Position numbers and translations under genes: made by a program. The notes below the pieces were generated by a model. That model was not told where the DNA came from, did not search any database, and saw only the letters and a program-made list of their open reading frames with translations. Shown piece by piece: positions 1-13,460 of a stretch of 64,000 bases of DNA (its first letter is position 1; every line of letters begins with the position of its first letter). The stretch is from Venturia oleaginea (lineage: Eukaryota; Ascomycota; Dothideomycetes; Venturiales; Venturiaceae), in NCBI GenBank assembly GCA_013176395.1, contig JABMLP010000010.1, forward strand, positions 930,001 to 994,000. The letters run 5' to 3'.

Positions 1-3000
1 CACGAGAGCCACCATCCATTCCCGATCATTGGGCGCCCGCACATAACATATAAACAACACTCCTCAACACATCTATCATTGCCGGTCTCATGGAGGAGAA
101 ACTCGCGAGCGTTCAAACCTACAGCGAAGTCAAACTTCCTTCACCCAGTGTGAAGTCTAAGCTGTAGTCTCAAATCGAGCGCTCCATATAGTTCTTCCTA
201 TCAATCAGACTCTCTTCGCGAGCGCTCTTCTCTTCTTCTTCTTGACCTGAGTGTTTTGCGAATTCTTGAACACGCTCTACATGATTGCGGCCCAGTCTAC
301 GACGACGGTGAGCCACGTATAGGACCTCCTTTTGACGGGTCCATGTGGCAGCGCTGAACTGGTCCACTACCCCGGCACCGTGATAAGTTGTAGGCGTGCT
401 CGAATCCTTGACGTGGTATGAGCTCAACTCTTTTGTGACCTGATCAACATATCCCCACTCGGACGCGGCAGGCAGCTATGCATCTGGTAGGAAGTGAATA
501 CCACATTTTCAACCATAGGCTTACTCGCAAGAAGACCTTCTCAGGCAAAACTTCAGATCATTGGGACGCTACCTTCCAACCAAGATGTGACTCTAGGCAG
601 TGTTCCAAAAGCCCATTCATCTTGACTGTCTTTCGCAATACAACTCTCAAGAGCTCGATGGCCTCTTTATCTGATGGAAGTTGGGTACATCCGCAAAAGG
701 CATGGGCGTAAGGTGAAAAGCGATGATATAGCGTCGAATGAGGCAGCAGATTCAAGCCTTTTCAACATCAATCAGTACACTGTCCTCACCCTGGTCAGTC
801 TAGGTTATCAGTGTGAAAAGTGAGCGCCTACGTCATAGGAGATCTGGGTGCGTCGACTTTCAACCACCGTTCGTCTCACATGGACAGGGTGAAATCGAGG
901 TAACAGACTACAACTTATAGTCTCGAACAAAAGGATTCCCGGTTATGAAAAGATACTTCCCTGGTCATCTGGAGGAATGCGCACCGCACAAGCTCACATC
1001 CAAATAGTGACATACCTAGACAGATTAGTACAATAATAGAGGGTGATATTGAAAAAAGAATTCATCTCCATGCAAGCTTCCCTGGCAAACGCCGTCGTCA
1101 CCACACCAAACGCGTCTCGTTACTCGTGATCCATTCCCAGCAACAACTCCAAAACACCTCCACCGCCGAAAAGCTGGTCCATGTTTTCCGGAGTTGTTCT
1201 CCTTGTGAGGATTCTTCTAGCCCCGCGTCTCTGCTAGTGATCGCACGATCGAGCGATCTTGTCATGGCTGATGAGTTTGGCTGGACGATGTCGCAGTGGG
1301 TGACCGTCTGCCAGCGACGCGCTTCGTGGCATACCGTTCGGTGCGAAAGAAGTCTGCGTCGCCGTTGCTATCGTGGCGACCCAAATAGGTCGGATTGATC
1401 ATTGGGGATTCAAAGTAATATTGTCAGGGTAACCTTAATAGAGAGTGTACATTTCTCATTCCTGGGAAAATTGGTAGTTAAGGCGTAATGTTAAAAACAA
1501 GGCTGTCTTAACTATCCACCGGGTTGAATCCAAGGCCACTCTTCACCCACGATGTCATCTAGATAAGCATCCGACGTCGCCCCCTACTGTAACACTATAT
1601 TCCGGCCAAAGTCGTTCACAGCCCTGTCCTTGTAATGTTCCTAACATCGCTCGAACAAATAGCAACTAAACTATAAAAAGTGTAGCCACCACTACTCCAA
1701 GCCATGCAGTGACCTTTTCCAAGGACAGGGACAGCTCATCTTTGACCAGATTATACTACTATGTATGGTATCCTCTCCCGCCACACATGCTCCCTCCACC
1801 CCAGTCATGTTCCGGCATTCGGCATCGCCCATCGCAGGAAAATCACCTGGTCCAGCCCAAGTCCCGAGGAGAAATCCCAGAGCCAACCTCAAAACCTCCA
1901 ACGCACACCCGCCGAAAACCAATCACAGAAACCGATGACGTTCTACCATGATACCAACACCAACCTCTCCAACAACCCCATCTAACATCCCTACCCCCCA
2001 TGCCCGTTTCATATAAAGGCAGCATCCAAAAGCACATAGAACACTCGGCGCCCTTGCAGACCCAATCCTGGAGTTCGTCCACCTCCGCGCCACCCAACGG
2101 CCGTCCCAAAGACCACAAGGGTGGAAAGTGGAAAGTGGAGAATGCGAACAAACGACAGGGCTACATCAGGCCCGAACATGAGAAAAAGAGGTGTTGGATG
2201 ACGTCGACGAAGAAAACCTTGGTTCCAGGCAGATTGATTGCTTTGATATCGTCATTGTGTGGCTTGGCGGTGTGGTATACGGGGTGCATGCCGTGGGTGG
2301 ACCGGGGAGCCGAATGTTTTTGCCATCTCGGCGTGTGAGTTGGATGCGCAATCATGTACGGAGTGAGACGGAGACCGGATGGGCACCAGAGTAACTATTC
2401 GTTGACGCAGGTAACTGTACCGTAAAGGCGGCAACGGGTAGCAGAAATGGAACCATGAGAGTTCATAGATAGAATCCGTGGACGATTAAGGAGAAGAAAG
2501 ACGTCATTACCATGGCGTTCAGCGCATCCAATGTTGTGAGAAGAGCAAATTGGAACGAAAGTTGGGAACTGAAGAAATTGGGACATGATTAGGATTTGTC
2601 TACTGCTCAACATGCCCAGCGAGCGACATCCGCGCCGCATTTTCGACGCCTATCCAAACAGTTCCGCCAAGATACTCGTACCGATAACTCCGTAACACCA
2701 GTGGACAATTGCCTTCGCGATTAACGAAGGGGGTAATCCGAGTCAAAACAAGCAGGCAAATGCTCCCCTGTGATTGAAAACGCCGATTGTGGTGCCTCTA
2801 TTTCCATATCGCTATACAGAAATGATTCAATAACTCCTCAGACCTGTGGCTTTATAAAAATAATATGTGGTTGTAAAAAGGTGCCGCAAGAATGTTAGAC
2901 TGGTGTATGGAAGAGACCGCCCGAGACAGAAGGGTGTGTAGGCTATGCAGATGACATCATGTCGGCCGTGAAGCTCATCAAAATGCTCGTGTTGCTCAAT

Positions 3001-3086
3001 GTCGTTGTTTGGGTCCTCTTGGTCCGACGTTGGAGCCATTGAATTGACCGTAATTGGTCGCAACGATGTGGTGCAATGGAGTAAGA
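1..3086. other. Intergenic, no supported gene
   Basis: I see no gene here. Open frames on both strands are short, mutually overlapping and without recognisable domains. There is no recognisable transposon end, tRNA or tandem array. Confidence 0.5.
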
Positions 3087-3730
3087 TTACTTCGCGCGCC
3101 CTTTACCCTTGCCTTTCAATGCGCCAACCGACGTAATTTTGCTCGTTTGCATAAGTTCACCAATGTATCTGGTTGAACAGGTAAGCCGTTGACATCATGT
3201 GCGAGGAGACGTGGCAAAACATACGATTGGAGAAAAGCGTTGCCGCCTTCAAGTTTCTCGTGTTCAGCTTTTACAGAATCCACCCGCTCGCATAAGGATA
3301 GCAGACTTGCTTGTAGCTGTTTCGCTTGTCTGATTGCTATTAGTATGAATGGTTGTGGTGAGGAAGGTTGATAGACGTACTCAATCATGGCTTGTTTCGC
3401 GCCTGCTTCTAATCTGTCCACCTCTTCACTGCTCCTTCGCGGGCTCATCGTCCGAGCATCGCCTTCGTCGTACTCTTCGTCGTACTCGTCGACTTCGACT
3501 TTGGTGTCGCTTGGTACGATGATGGTCCCGCTTGACTTCCTAGTATGTAGTGTAGGTCTCGGCATTTTCTTTGAGACACCCTCAGCCTCGCTCGTGGATC
3601 CTGATCGAGAGGAGCCTGTGGAGTTGAAGTGCTCGTCGGAATGAAGTGATGGGCGACCGTCAAAATGTTGAGCTGCTGGATGTGGCATCGACGAAGTAGG
3701 AGAGTCCTCTTGTGATGATGTTGGCGACAT
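3087..3730 (-). CDS. SCOC-family short coiled-coil protein (3 exons)
   Basis: Likely 178 aa. Two introns are visible: 3380-3330 (51 nt, GTACGT...CAG) and 3224-3169 (56 nt, GTATGT...CAG). Splicing gives a low-complexity, acidic N-terminal half, rich in Ser/Thr with a DEYDEEYDEGD stretch, then a C-terminal coiled coil. That coiled coil contains QASLLSLCERVDSVKAEHEK and ends QSYIGELMQTSKI followed by a basic GKGKGRAK tail. The coiled coil, the LQSYI block and the basic tail match the SCOCO (DUF2205) family. In animals these proteins bind Golgi Arl GTPases and act in autophagy; the fungal role here is inferred only. The start at MSPTSS was chosen because the upstream frame is unlike a protein and the junctions are phased from this Met. 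Intron 1 is a multiple of three and has no stop, so retention would insert 17 residues. Confidence 0.8.
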
Positions 3731-4283
3731 GGTCGATGCAATGGTGTGTGAGTTGGTTGTTCTCAGTGTCGCAGCAGGCTGGGACAGAGCCGCAAGCAAA
3801 GAGACAAAACTTGGGAGAAAGATGAACGGGCTGACAATATGAAGAAATGGTAGCAGAACGCGCGCCAGATACCCGAAGCGGGTCAAGAGGGTTCGGGTGC
3901 AACCAAGCTGGGATGCGTGGAAGGTAGTGGTATCACGTACTTGGACGCTAAACGTGGAGCACAAAAGTGTGGACCCTTGGGAGGATATCACTGTTTTGAC
4001 AAGTGCAAACAACTTGGCCCGAAAATTAATTGACAAGCAGGAGGCCTGGTGATTTGCGAAGGAGAAGAAGGATTGCCGGAATGGAGAGGTGCGATTCGTC
4101 GAGGCGAAAGTCGAGTGGCCGTGGATTGATGAGCAATGGGTAACCTTGTTGGAAGAAGGCACGACTGAGCAAGAGGTGATCGTCGTTGCAAGGAACCGGA
4201 AGCAGGGCAGTGACAAGGCTGCGACAGCGGCAACAAATTGGCTCTTGTCCGTCGACGGAAGGGTGCGGTAGTGCGCAGTGGGA

Positions 4284-4402
4284 GGGAGCAGCAGTCGGTC
4301 GATGCAGAGGGAGCAGCAGTCGGTGGGAGCAGCAGTCGGTCGACGCAAAGGGAGCAGCAGTCGGGCGACGCAAAGGGAGCAGCAGTCGGGCGACGCAAAG
4401 GG
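4284..4402. repeat. 25-bp minisatellite, about 4.6 units
   Basis: Tandem units of the form GGGAGCAGCAGTCGGTCGAC plus GCAAA repeat five times. The second unit is truncated to 16 bp and the last three are nearly identical. The array lies about 550 bp upstream of the SCOC-family start codon. Confidence 0.85.
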
Positions 4403-4566
4403 GAAGATGCAGTAATATTCGTGGGGCCTCCTAAAAGCCGCAGGGTGGGGACGGAGGACAGCAGCAGACGTTTCTCAAGAGGAGAGGGTGACTGGGTGAG
4501 ATGAGATGGGCGTGAATGGAGTGCTGGTCCCCGTTCTTTTGATGGAAGCAGTTGCTTTGCCTCTCC

Positions 4567-4690
4567 TGGTTGGCCTGCTGTTGGCCTGTTGTTGGCCTGT
4601 TGTTGGCCTGTGGTTTGCCTCTTTTTCTTGCCTGTGGTTTGCCTCTTGCTTGCCTCTTGCTTGCCTTGTGCTCGCCTCTGCTCGCCTCAG
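4567..4690. repeat. Imperfect TTGGCCTG / TTGCCTC low-complexity array
   Basis: Short words (TTGGCCTG, then TTGCCTCT) repeat imperfectly for about 120 bp, with a strong purine/pyrimidine strand bias. No coding sense is visible. Confidence 0.7.
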
Positions 4691-4943
4691 CCTCCGTAAC
4701 AGGCTTGACCCTTTTGAATTTTTGAATGGACCATGGACGACCTTCTCGAAGGAGATCGCCAATAGACCGACGATCATGTTACAAAGAGAGGTCGGCACCC
4801 GCCAGCCATGACGTTGGTGCTCAATTTTTGAATTCGTTTTCCCGACAATCGCTTTCTTGCTTGGCAGAGGACCCGCCCGGCATCATTCCATCCCACCTCT
4901 CAGCCTGTCAGATCGCACCATAATCTGAAACTCATCGTGGCCG

Positions 4944-5050
4944 CCCAGCCCTCACATGACATCCAACCGTCTAGCTCTCACTTGACATCCAACCATCTAG
5001 CCCTCCCTTGACATCCAACCGCCCAGCCCTCACTTGACATCCATCCGCCA
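4944..5050. repeat. 26-bp tandem repeat, about 4 units
   Basis: Four diverged copies of a unit with core TTGACATCCAACCG followed by CCCAGCCCTCAC. It is one of three distinct short tandem arrays within 800 bp. Confidence 0.8.
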
Positions 5051-7837
5051 CTTTCATGATATTCCCTCTCGCAGTAGCCGCGGATCATACGCTGTGGAAT
5101 TGCCCAGTTGCGCCCATAGCCGTTGGACGTTGGGTCGAACATTCTTCTCGCTCCAGCCTTCTGCCTGCCCACTGTTGATCTCTACATACCCGACTTTTAT
5201 TTCAATTCAGTGCAATCCGCCGCGTCGCCTGTGGGAGGATTCCCGGTCGCCGACTCCTTGACCGCATAACTGTTGATCTTCATGAGATGATTGGGGACAG
5301 GGAAAAGAGCGCATTTCCTGATGACACACGAGGGACGAGGTTCCTCGCGGACCCTTAAAACGCGTGATGGCAGGAGGCGCCATCATGCATGGAAGCAAGG
5401 AGTTCCAAAGCGGAACAACGTGGGAATTAATTACTCTATCTCCCTCCGCTTAACCCCCATCTTTTCGACGTGACACACGGGGACCTCTCCTAACTCCATC
5501 TTTGATTCTTATTGTTATATCACGTAGATACTTTGGCCGTTTTCCCACGGCATCATGCTCCCTGGAATACTTGGTTCCATCATTTGTCTCCCGGACTCCC
5601 GAAGACAAGACGTCTCATGAGCACGAGGATCCTCGTCCACGGCCAACACCCCGTGTCAAAGGCTTTTCTGAGCATTACAATCAACCCAGATCATATGACG
5701 ATCGACGTTGGCTCCTCCGGTGCCCAATAGACCCTGCATCCTCCGCCTGGGGGGCACAAACGATGCTTGTTCAACAGTAGGGGAGGTGAAAAGAGGTCTG
5801 TGTTCATGCTCGTCATGTATGACTCTCTCCATGCAACCCTCAGCAGTACAGATTCATCGACATGCAATGACACCCGCGATCTCAAACAGCAGTAGATGAT
5901 CCAGTCATGTCATGGCCCAATAATGTAAAGCAAGTCTCAGCAGATGACTAGACATCTACACAAGTGGCAAGTATCGTGAGGGGCAATCATCAACGAGACT
6001 CCACCACGTCGCTTGCAAGAATCTCACCATCTTACCCAATCATGCCCCAGTCTCATCACAATCGTTCTCCCACGTCACCGAATTGAGGTAAACCGTCTCC
6101 AAGAATGAGACATGTCGCATCTCACATTCTCAAGACGGTGAAACGTGGGAGTCTTTCCGTCGACCTCAAATTTTCACGACTACCCCGATAGTGGAAACGT
6201 GGCGGTCAACAAAAAGCAAGGAAGTCTAATGGATCGTGAGTTTTCACCACACGTTAGCCATCCTCACTAATTCTAACGAAACAACGTCGGAACTGCTACA
6301 CGCGGCACCCCAATATGTAGTACAAGGTCATGGAACCGCTTTCCGCTTCTTACTATTGATCCCATGTATGGTCCCTACAGCGGGATCGTCAACTTATGTC
6401 CCTCCAACCAACAGCTGACAACAATATATTGATTTTACTCAAGACGAAAATGGTTTTACAAGTCTGCCAAAAACTTTAATATTAGTCCTGGATCGAAAGC
6501 TTTTCTTATCATGTGTGGTTTCGATTTTGTGAAATTGAGAGTGAGAAAATTTAGCGGGCGGTCTTGTGCGTGCCAAAAAAATTATTCATAAAGCTTCAGT
6601 TTTGCGAGAATCCTGCGCCTGTTTTCAGTCCATCATATTGAAACCTATCAGCCATTTCACGCCTCTAGCTCACATGGCATCACAATTGTAACTGAGGAAG
6701 GGCAGCACAATTTCACAATACCATGCTATCAAGCCACGTTAAATCGGATCATCACATCCGCATATATCCTGCACGCCAGCCACATATCTGCCTCGAGACA
6801 AGGTGTCTGTCGAAAGCGAGAAAACCTGTAAAAGATCTCAAACCTAAAATTTATGATCCGGCACGAACGGCCCGAGAAACGAAGCAGATCGTCCTGCTTT
6901 GAGCTCAATTCTCAACGGTTATCTCTTCCAGTCGGTCCGACAACATGCATATTCCATGGACTTCATAGCTCAGGTATTCCTGACTTAACATCTAGGCTCC
7001 GCTTCTTCGGCTGTCACCCAAATCAACTCTAAGGGATGATTACTTCATACTGCATATGTGTCAATGGGTTACAAATCATCCTTCTCGTCCGTCCCAAATT
7101 TTCAGTAACGATTCGAGATTCTCTTGTCACTCAAATTTCCGTCGACTCGGCGGTTACATTCCAGTTCTCAGCTAGGAAGATCACGGTCGGAGTCTCCCTT
7201 GAGCTTTGGGGTGGACGACTCCAGTAGAGACGGAAGGCCTCAAAGAGCGTATACTTGCTGGCATCAGAGAGAACAGTAATGCATTAAGGAAGACTGGGTT
7301 GGCTGACATTTTATAGGCCTCACCGATCGCTCTAGTGGTTGACAAAGCCATCAGATTGAACGGAAGGTTTGTAGGTTCTAAGAATCGGGCAAGTCGACAC
7401 GGTAAAGTTGGAGACTGGCATCAATAAAAGAGCTTGAAAAGCACCAAGGTTTCTGGAAATTGAACTTCAACTTTGCTACTATTTTAGTTTCCATTCCAAC
7501 TGTAGCCATGCTACTTCGCCGCACGCACCAGCTGGAATGAGTAATCTGTCGTCTTCCTCACCATGCTATTGAATCTCCTAGTAATAGCGGAGGCATGTTC
7601 GTCTGGTTTCTATAAAAGAGTTTACGCTAGCATTTCATTCCACCGAAATCGCACGGTCACCTGCCTGCACTACACAGTAAGTGCTTACTCTGCCACAATA
7701 GCAAAATCATCCAGGCCGTCTGAGAGCTTCACATCATCCCGACCGCAAATCCTACGCCAGAAATGCATCCTCACTCCAATATCTGAAGCCTCTAAACCAC
7801 AGAAAAGAACCGAAAGATAATGTCCGACCACCCCATC
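5051..7837. other. Intergenic, no supported gene
   Basis: No gene is supported. The stretch is noncoding by eye, apart from the inverted repeat at 6067-6151. Confidence 0.45.
6067..6151. repeat. Nested imperfect inverted repeat (hairpin)
   Basis: Outer arms CTCCCACGT and ACGTGGGAG pair exactly. Inner arms 6092-6114 and 6118-6139 share ACCGTCT..AAGAATG..GACATG with a few mismatches and a spacer of about 3 nt. It could be a small MITE-like relic or a chance palindrome. No flanking duplication was identified. Confidence 0.4.
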
Positions 7838-8520
7838 AACTGTAAATTCCACATGACCAACTTGCCATACCGTCGCTGAAACAACGCTCCAGAACACAAC
7901 CGCCCGGAAGCCCAAAATCCCGGTCTCGTCACCCTGCTTGGTGACCCTACTCTCCCATCGTCAATCCTTCCCACCCTACACCTCAAAGGCTATCGACATC
8001 AGCCGTGGAATCGGCGTCGTCACCTCCAAGATTACAACGCCCTTCCCTGAAGTCAATGTCATCGTTCCAGATATATGGCACGTACCTGGCGATAAAGCTG
8101 ACAATGTCGAATTCGCGCAGTGTGATACCAAGACTCTCGCGGGCGATCATTCCAAAGAGACAGAAGAACATGCCACATTCGACTTGGACGTCGTCTCCTC
8201 GAGGATGCTACTACGGATCTGACCGCTTACACGAAGACGCGTTTCTCGCTCTGAAAACCAGGTCGTCACTTTGAAAATCGGGAAATGGTTTCACACTGGC
8301 ACGCACTCTCCCGCGGCGGCACAACGGGCTCAAATGAAACCAGAAGCCGAGATCTCGACATGGTGGGATTGGTTGGGCGGCACGTTGCCCATCGCAAAAA
8401 CAAAGTCTATTGATCTTCTAGTTGCGGAGAAGATGGAAGGAAGACGTTCTTGTAAACGCCAGCTTCATAGATATTGCGGTGGAGAGGTTGACACGGATCG
8501 TGGATGTGGAGTTTTGATGG
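7838..8520 (+). pseudogene. Decayed SAM-dependent methyltransferase (UbiE/LaeA-like)
   Basis: The coding signal is split over several frames. One frame (7938-8222) reads AIDISRGIGVVTSKITTPFP..VNVIVPD..DNVEFAQCD..TLAG..FDLDVV, which is the SAM-binding region of a class I methyltransferase. Family members normally have DIGxGxG at the first motif, so SRG looks degenerate. The next frame continues TAYTKTRFSL, a TGA, then KPGRHFE, matching the family block with LLKPGG. Further on, WWDWL..KTKSIDLLVAEKM and then NASFIDIAVERLTRI appear in yet other frames, like the C-terminal part of such enzymes. At least three frameshifts and one stop break it, and I see no intron that would repair them. Specific substrate unknown. 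Confidence 0.5.
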
Positions 8521-10663
<2,143 letters not shown>

Positions 10664-11456
10664 TTTAATCGATTTCTGAATGGTTATGTTAGTGGAAAGT
10701 TCAAGTTTTATGGATGTGTTGATGATTGTTGTCGTCGGGAGGCACCAGACGGCAGAACCCTGTATTTCAATAATGCGCTTCGTCACAGCCCAATGGCAGC
10801 CACCCTGTGTGAATGCGGTCCGTTCCGAACTGTGGTTGAAATCGGAGGCGCAAGGAATGAAGAATCGTGACGCAGACGCAAACAACTGGCGCTTCACATG
10901 CTGTAGAGGGGTGGTCAAGACGGTTGGGATATCGTGATTAGGAGGAGGGGGTCAGTCGGCAGCAAAAATGGCACAGCCTCAACTAATGGCGAATTTCCAT
11001 TCCCAATGGCGCCTGATGGGGATTCTCGACGTGATTGCGATGATTTGGGCGCGGTGGAGAGGCGGGTGGATTCATGGTGGTCCTCTCTCATTCTCCGTGG
11101 TGGGTTGAGAATAGGATGACGAAAGTGAAGGGGGTTTACCTTTTGGAGTGTCTTGATCGTCTGATGTGGACAGAGAGGTGCTGTAACGAGTCGGGATTCG
11201 TGAGCAGATAGGACGAGTGGGCAATCTGGTGGTTGTTGTTTCGGTTTAGGGGCGTGTAGATGTGCTGTTGTTGTTGATCGCTCGTAGAGTGTTGATGTGC
11301 AAGTGGGTGTTAAGCCTGAGTACTGAGGCGTCACTTCCTGGCCCATCCCCATCGTATGATCACATAGGAAACGACCCTTCACCATCAACTGCACTCCATC
11401 GTCCAACGATCCTCCGTCAAACTCTACTCAATCCAGAACTCACCATCACAAACACC
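10664..11456. promoter_or_regulatory. Divergent promoter region, 14-3-3 / ATPase inhibitor
   Basis: About 790 bp separate the two start codons, so the region must hold both promoters and 5' UTRs. The interval 10680-10930, next to the 14-3-3 start, may contain a 5' UTR intron. I could not place one with certainty. Confidence 0.45.
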
Positions 11457-11932
11457 ATGCTTCGCACACAGATTGTCAAGGCCTCCATGCCATTAATTGT
11501 CCGCCGAACCTTCACCTACACGCCAAGGATCATGGCCGCTGGAGATACTGGTTCTGGTTTCTCAAGACCAGGTGGAGAGGCTTCCGGGTAACTCACTTTC
11601 CTCGTTGGCACCTGCCAATGAACTCTGACTGATTGGCAGTGATGCTTTTACCAAGCGCGAGAAGGGTAGCGAGGACATGTGGATTCGTCAGGAAGAGCAA
11701 GCCAAGTAAGCTCCATTGAGACTCCCAACAAGCTTGAAAAGACTAACCATAGCAACTCAAGGCTTAGGGCTCTCTCTCTGAAGGTTGCCAACGCACAGAA
11801 GCACATGGAAGAGCTCCAAGGCTACATGTACGATAGCCCCGCTTCACCATCCAAGTTCATCAGAGCTATACTGACCTCACTTCTAGCAAGGACCTCACCA
11901 AGAATGAGGGTGGAAAGGGGGAGGGAAAGTAA
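11457..11932 (+). CDS. INH1: Mitochondrial F1F0-ATPase inhibitor IF1 (4 exons)
   Basis: IF1 binds F1 at low matrix pH and blocks ATP hydrolysis by ATP synthase running in reverse. Four exons joined over introns 11588-11639 (52 nt), 11706-11761 (56 nt) and 11828-11886 (59 nt) encode 102 aa. The first 25 or so residues (MLRTQIVKASMPLIVRRTFT) form a basic, hydroxylated mitochondrial presequence. The core GDTGSGFSRPGGEASGDAFT, then KREKGSEDMWIRQEEQAKLR, is the IF1 inhibitory segment, and a C-terminal coiled coil (VANAQKHMEELQGYIKDLTK) follows. It ends GGKGEGK. Unspliced, the frame runs into stops, which supports the introns. Length and order fit the family. Confidence 0.93.
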
Positions 11933-13460
11933 AAGAATTGTAATTATCGCTGAGAGAAGTTAGGCTGCTTGCAAGCTTTGGGGGAGCTGTCGCGGCTGTC
12001 ACTTTCAGATTGACTTTTGACGGCCATGCATATAACAGCAAGTACTTTTCATATTCAAGCGTTTCGGATGTACCAGAATACTTTACTCTACTCTGTAAAT
12101 ACTCAATCGAGCAGGATACCTTATCCCATCTTAACCATGCCGTCGACTCTCCGGACACCACCCGATCTCACCAGATACCGTTATGTCATGACACATTCTT
12201 ACAAGTAATAGAGGATTTTGGAAGTGGCCATATGGTCAGATCAGTGCGAAATGGACAACTATTTCATGGGCATCCATTGATAGTAAGGCAGTTGCTTTAG
12301 CGAAAATGGCATCGGTATTTTGAAGTTGACAAGGACTTTCAATAGAGTTAACACGTTTTCAGGCCAGATTTTTGCTACCATATTTTACTATTCTACCCAT
12401 GGCTCTGCCCGTCGATAGTATCCCGTTGGCTCACCTTCTATCCTTGTTCTGCTGCCTGTTCGAGATCAATTTGGTAGTCTCGTGAAAAGAGGATGTCGGG
12501 CACATTGGCGATACCTTTTGCAGGCTCGGAACACCTTTTCCGGGAAAACTCGAGCACTTGTGCGTCTTGTCTCAGTTGTGGAATCTGTTTCGTCTGTCTA
12601 TCTCAAATTGGTGTGTAACAATGCTTGTTATGAGCAATTCTCGTTTGCGCTTCAAAATGCTTTGAAGAAAACTCGTTTAAGCAGTAGACGACGAATCGTG
12701 ATGACGGGGTACACGATCTTCATTGCAACGCTATGTCGCCATGAGACAGTTCCATGCTTTTTTTCAGCTTTCCACCTGGCTTCAATCTAGACATGAAGAT
12801 ATTGAGGCTAGTTGTAGGGGAGAGAAGTTCCCTTCCAATTCCTGTAGTTACTACACAGAGCCACGCATAGTCTATACTTCATCTATCTGGCTATTACGTG
12901 AAGTTGGACTCAAGACTGATATTGCAGAAGATCTGGGCAGGATACAATATCAAATTGACGAGAAAGCGATTGACATCGAGTCTAGCCTGAAGCGTCCTAT
13001 TCTGTTCCAGAGATTGGTTCGAAGTCGGAGGCATGAATAAATAGCCTGTTTGCAGAACCCTCGGATGGGGTGATGCAAAGAGGCCGAGATGTATATCGAA
13101 CTTGCGCTACCGCTTGCAGACCATATTGAAGCAAGACAAGATATTGGCGCTTCCAGAAGAGATTTCTTGACTGGGAATTTCTTTCAGTATGGACTAAAGA
13201 GGCATCTTAACCCTTCGTCAAGGGAAGTAACACCATACCAAACATATACGTCGCAAATGATTGAGGGCCAATGAAATTTGATACCTCGAAATTGCCGGCC
13301 TCAATGTATCTTCTCGAGAACACAACCGTTACCCTTCTGCTTCGGGAAAAGTCGCATCGCAAAGCAATCACGCTCCGCCTCTGTCAAAAAGCTGTACCAA
13401 CATTCATGGCCTTCGAAAATTGCCACGGGATTTGAGCGACCAACGTTGGGTTACATAGTA
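11933..13460. other. Intergenic, no supported gene
   Basis: Several short open frames lie here, none with a recognisable domain or a consistent exon structure. The stretch ends at the TA target site of the next transposon. Confidence 0.45.
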
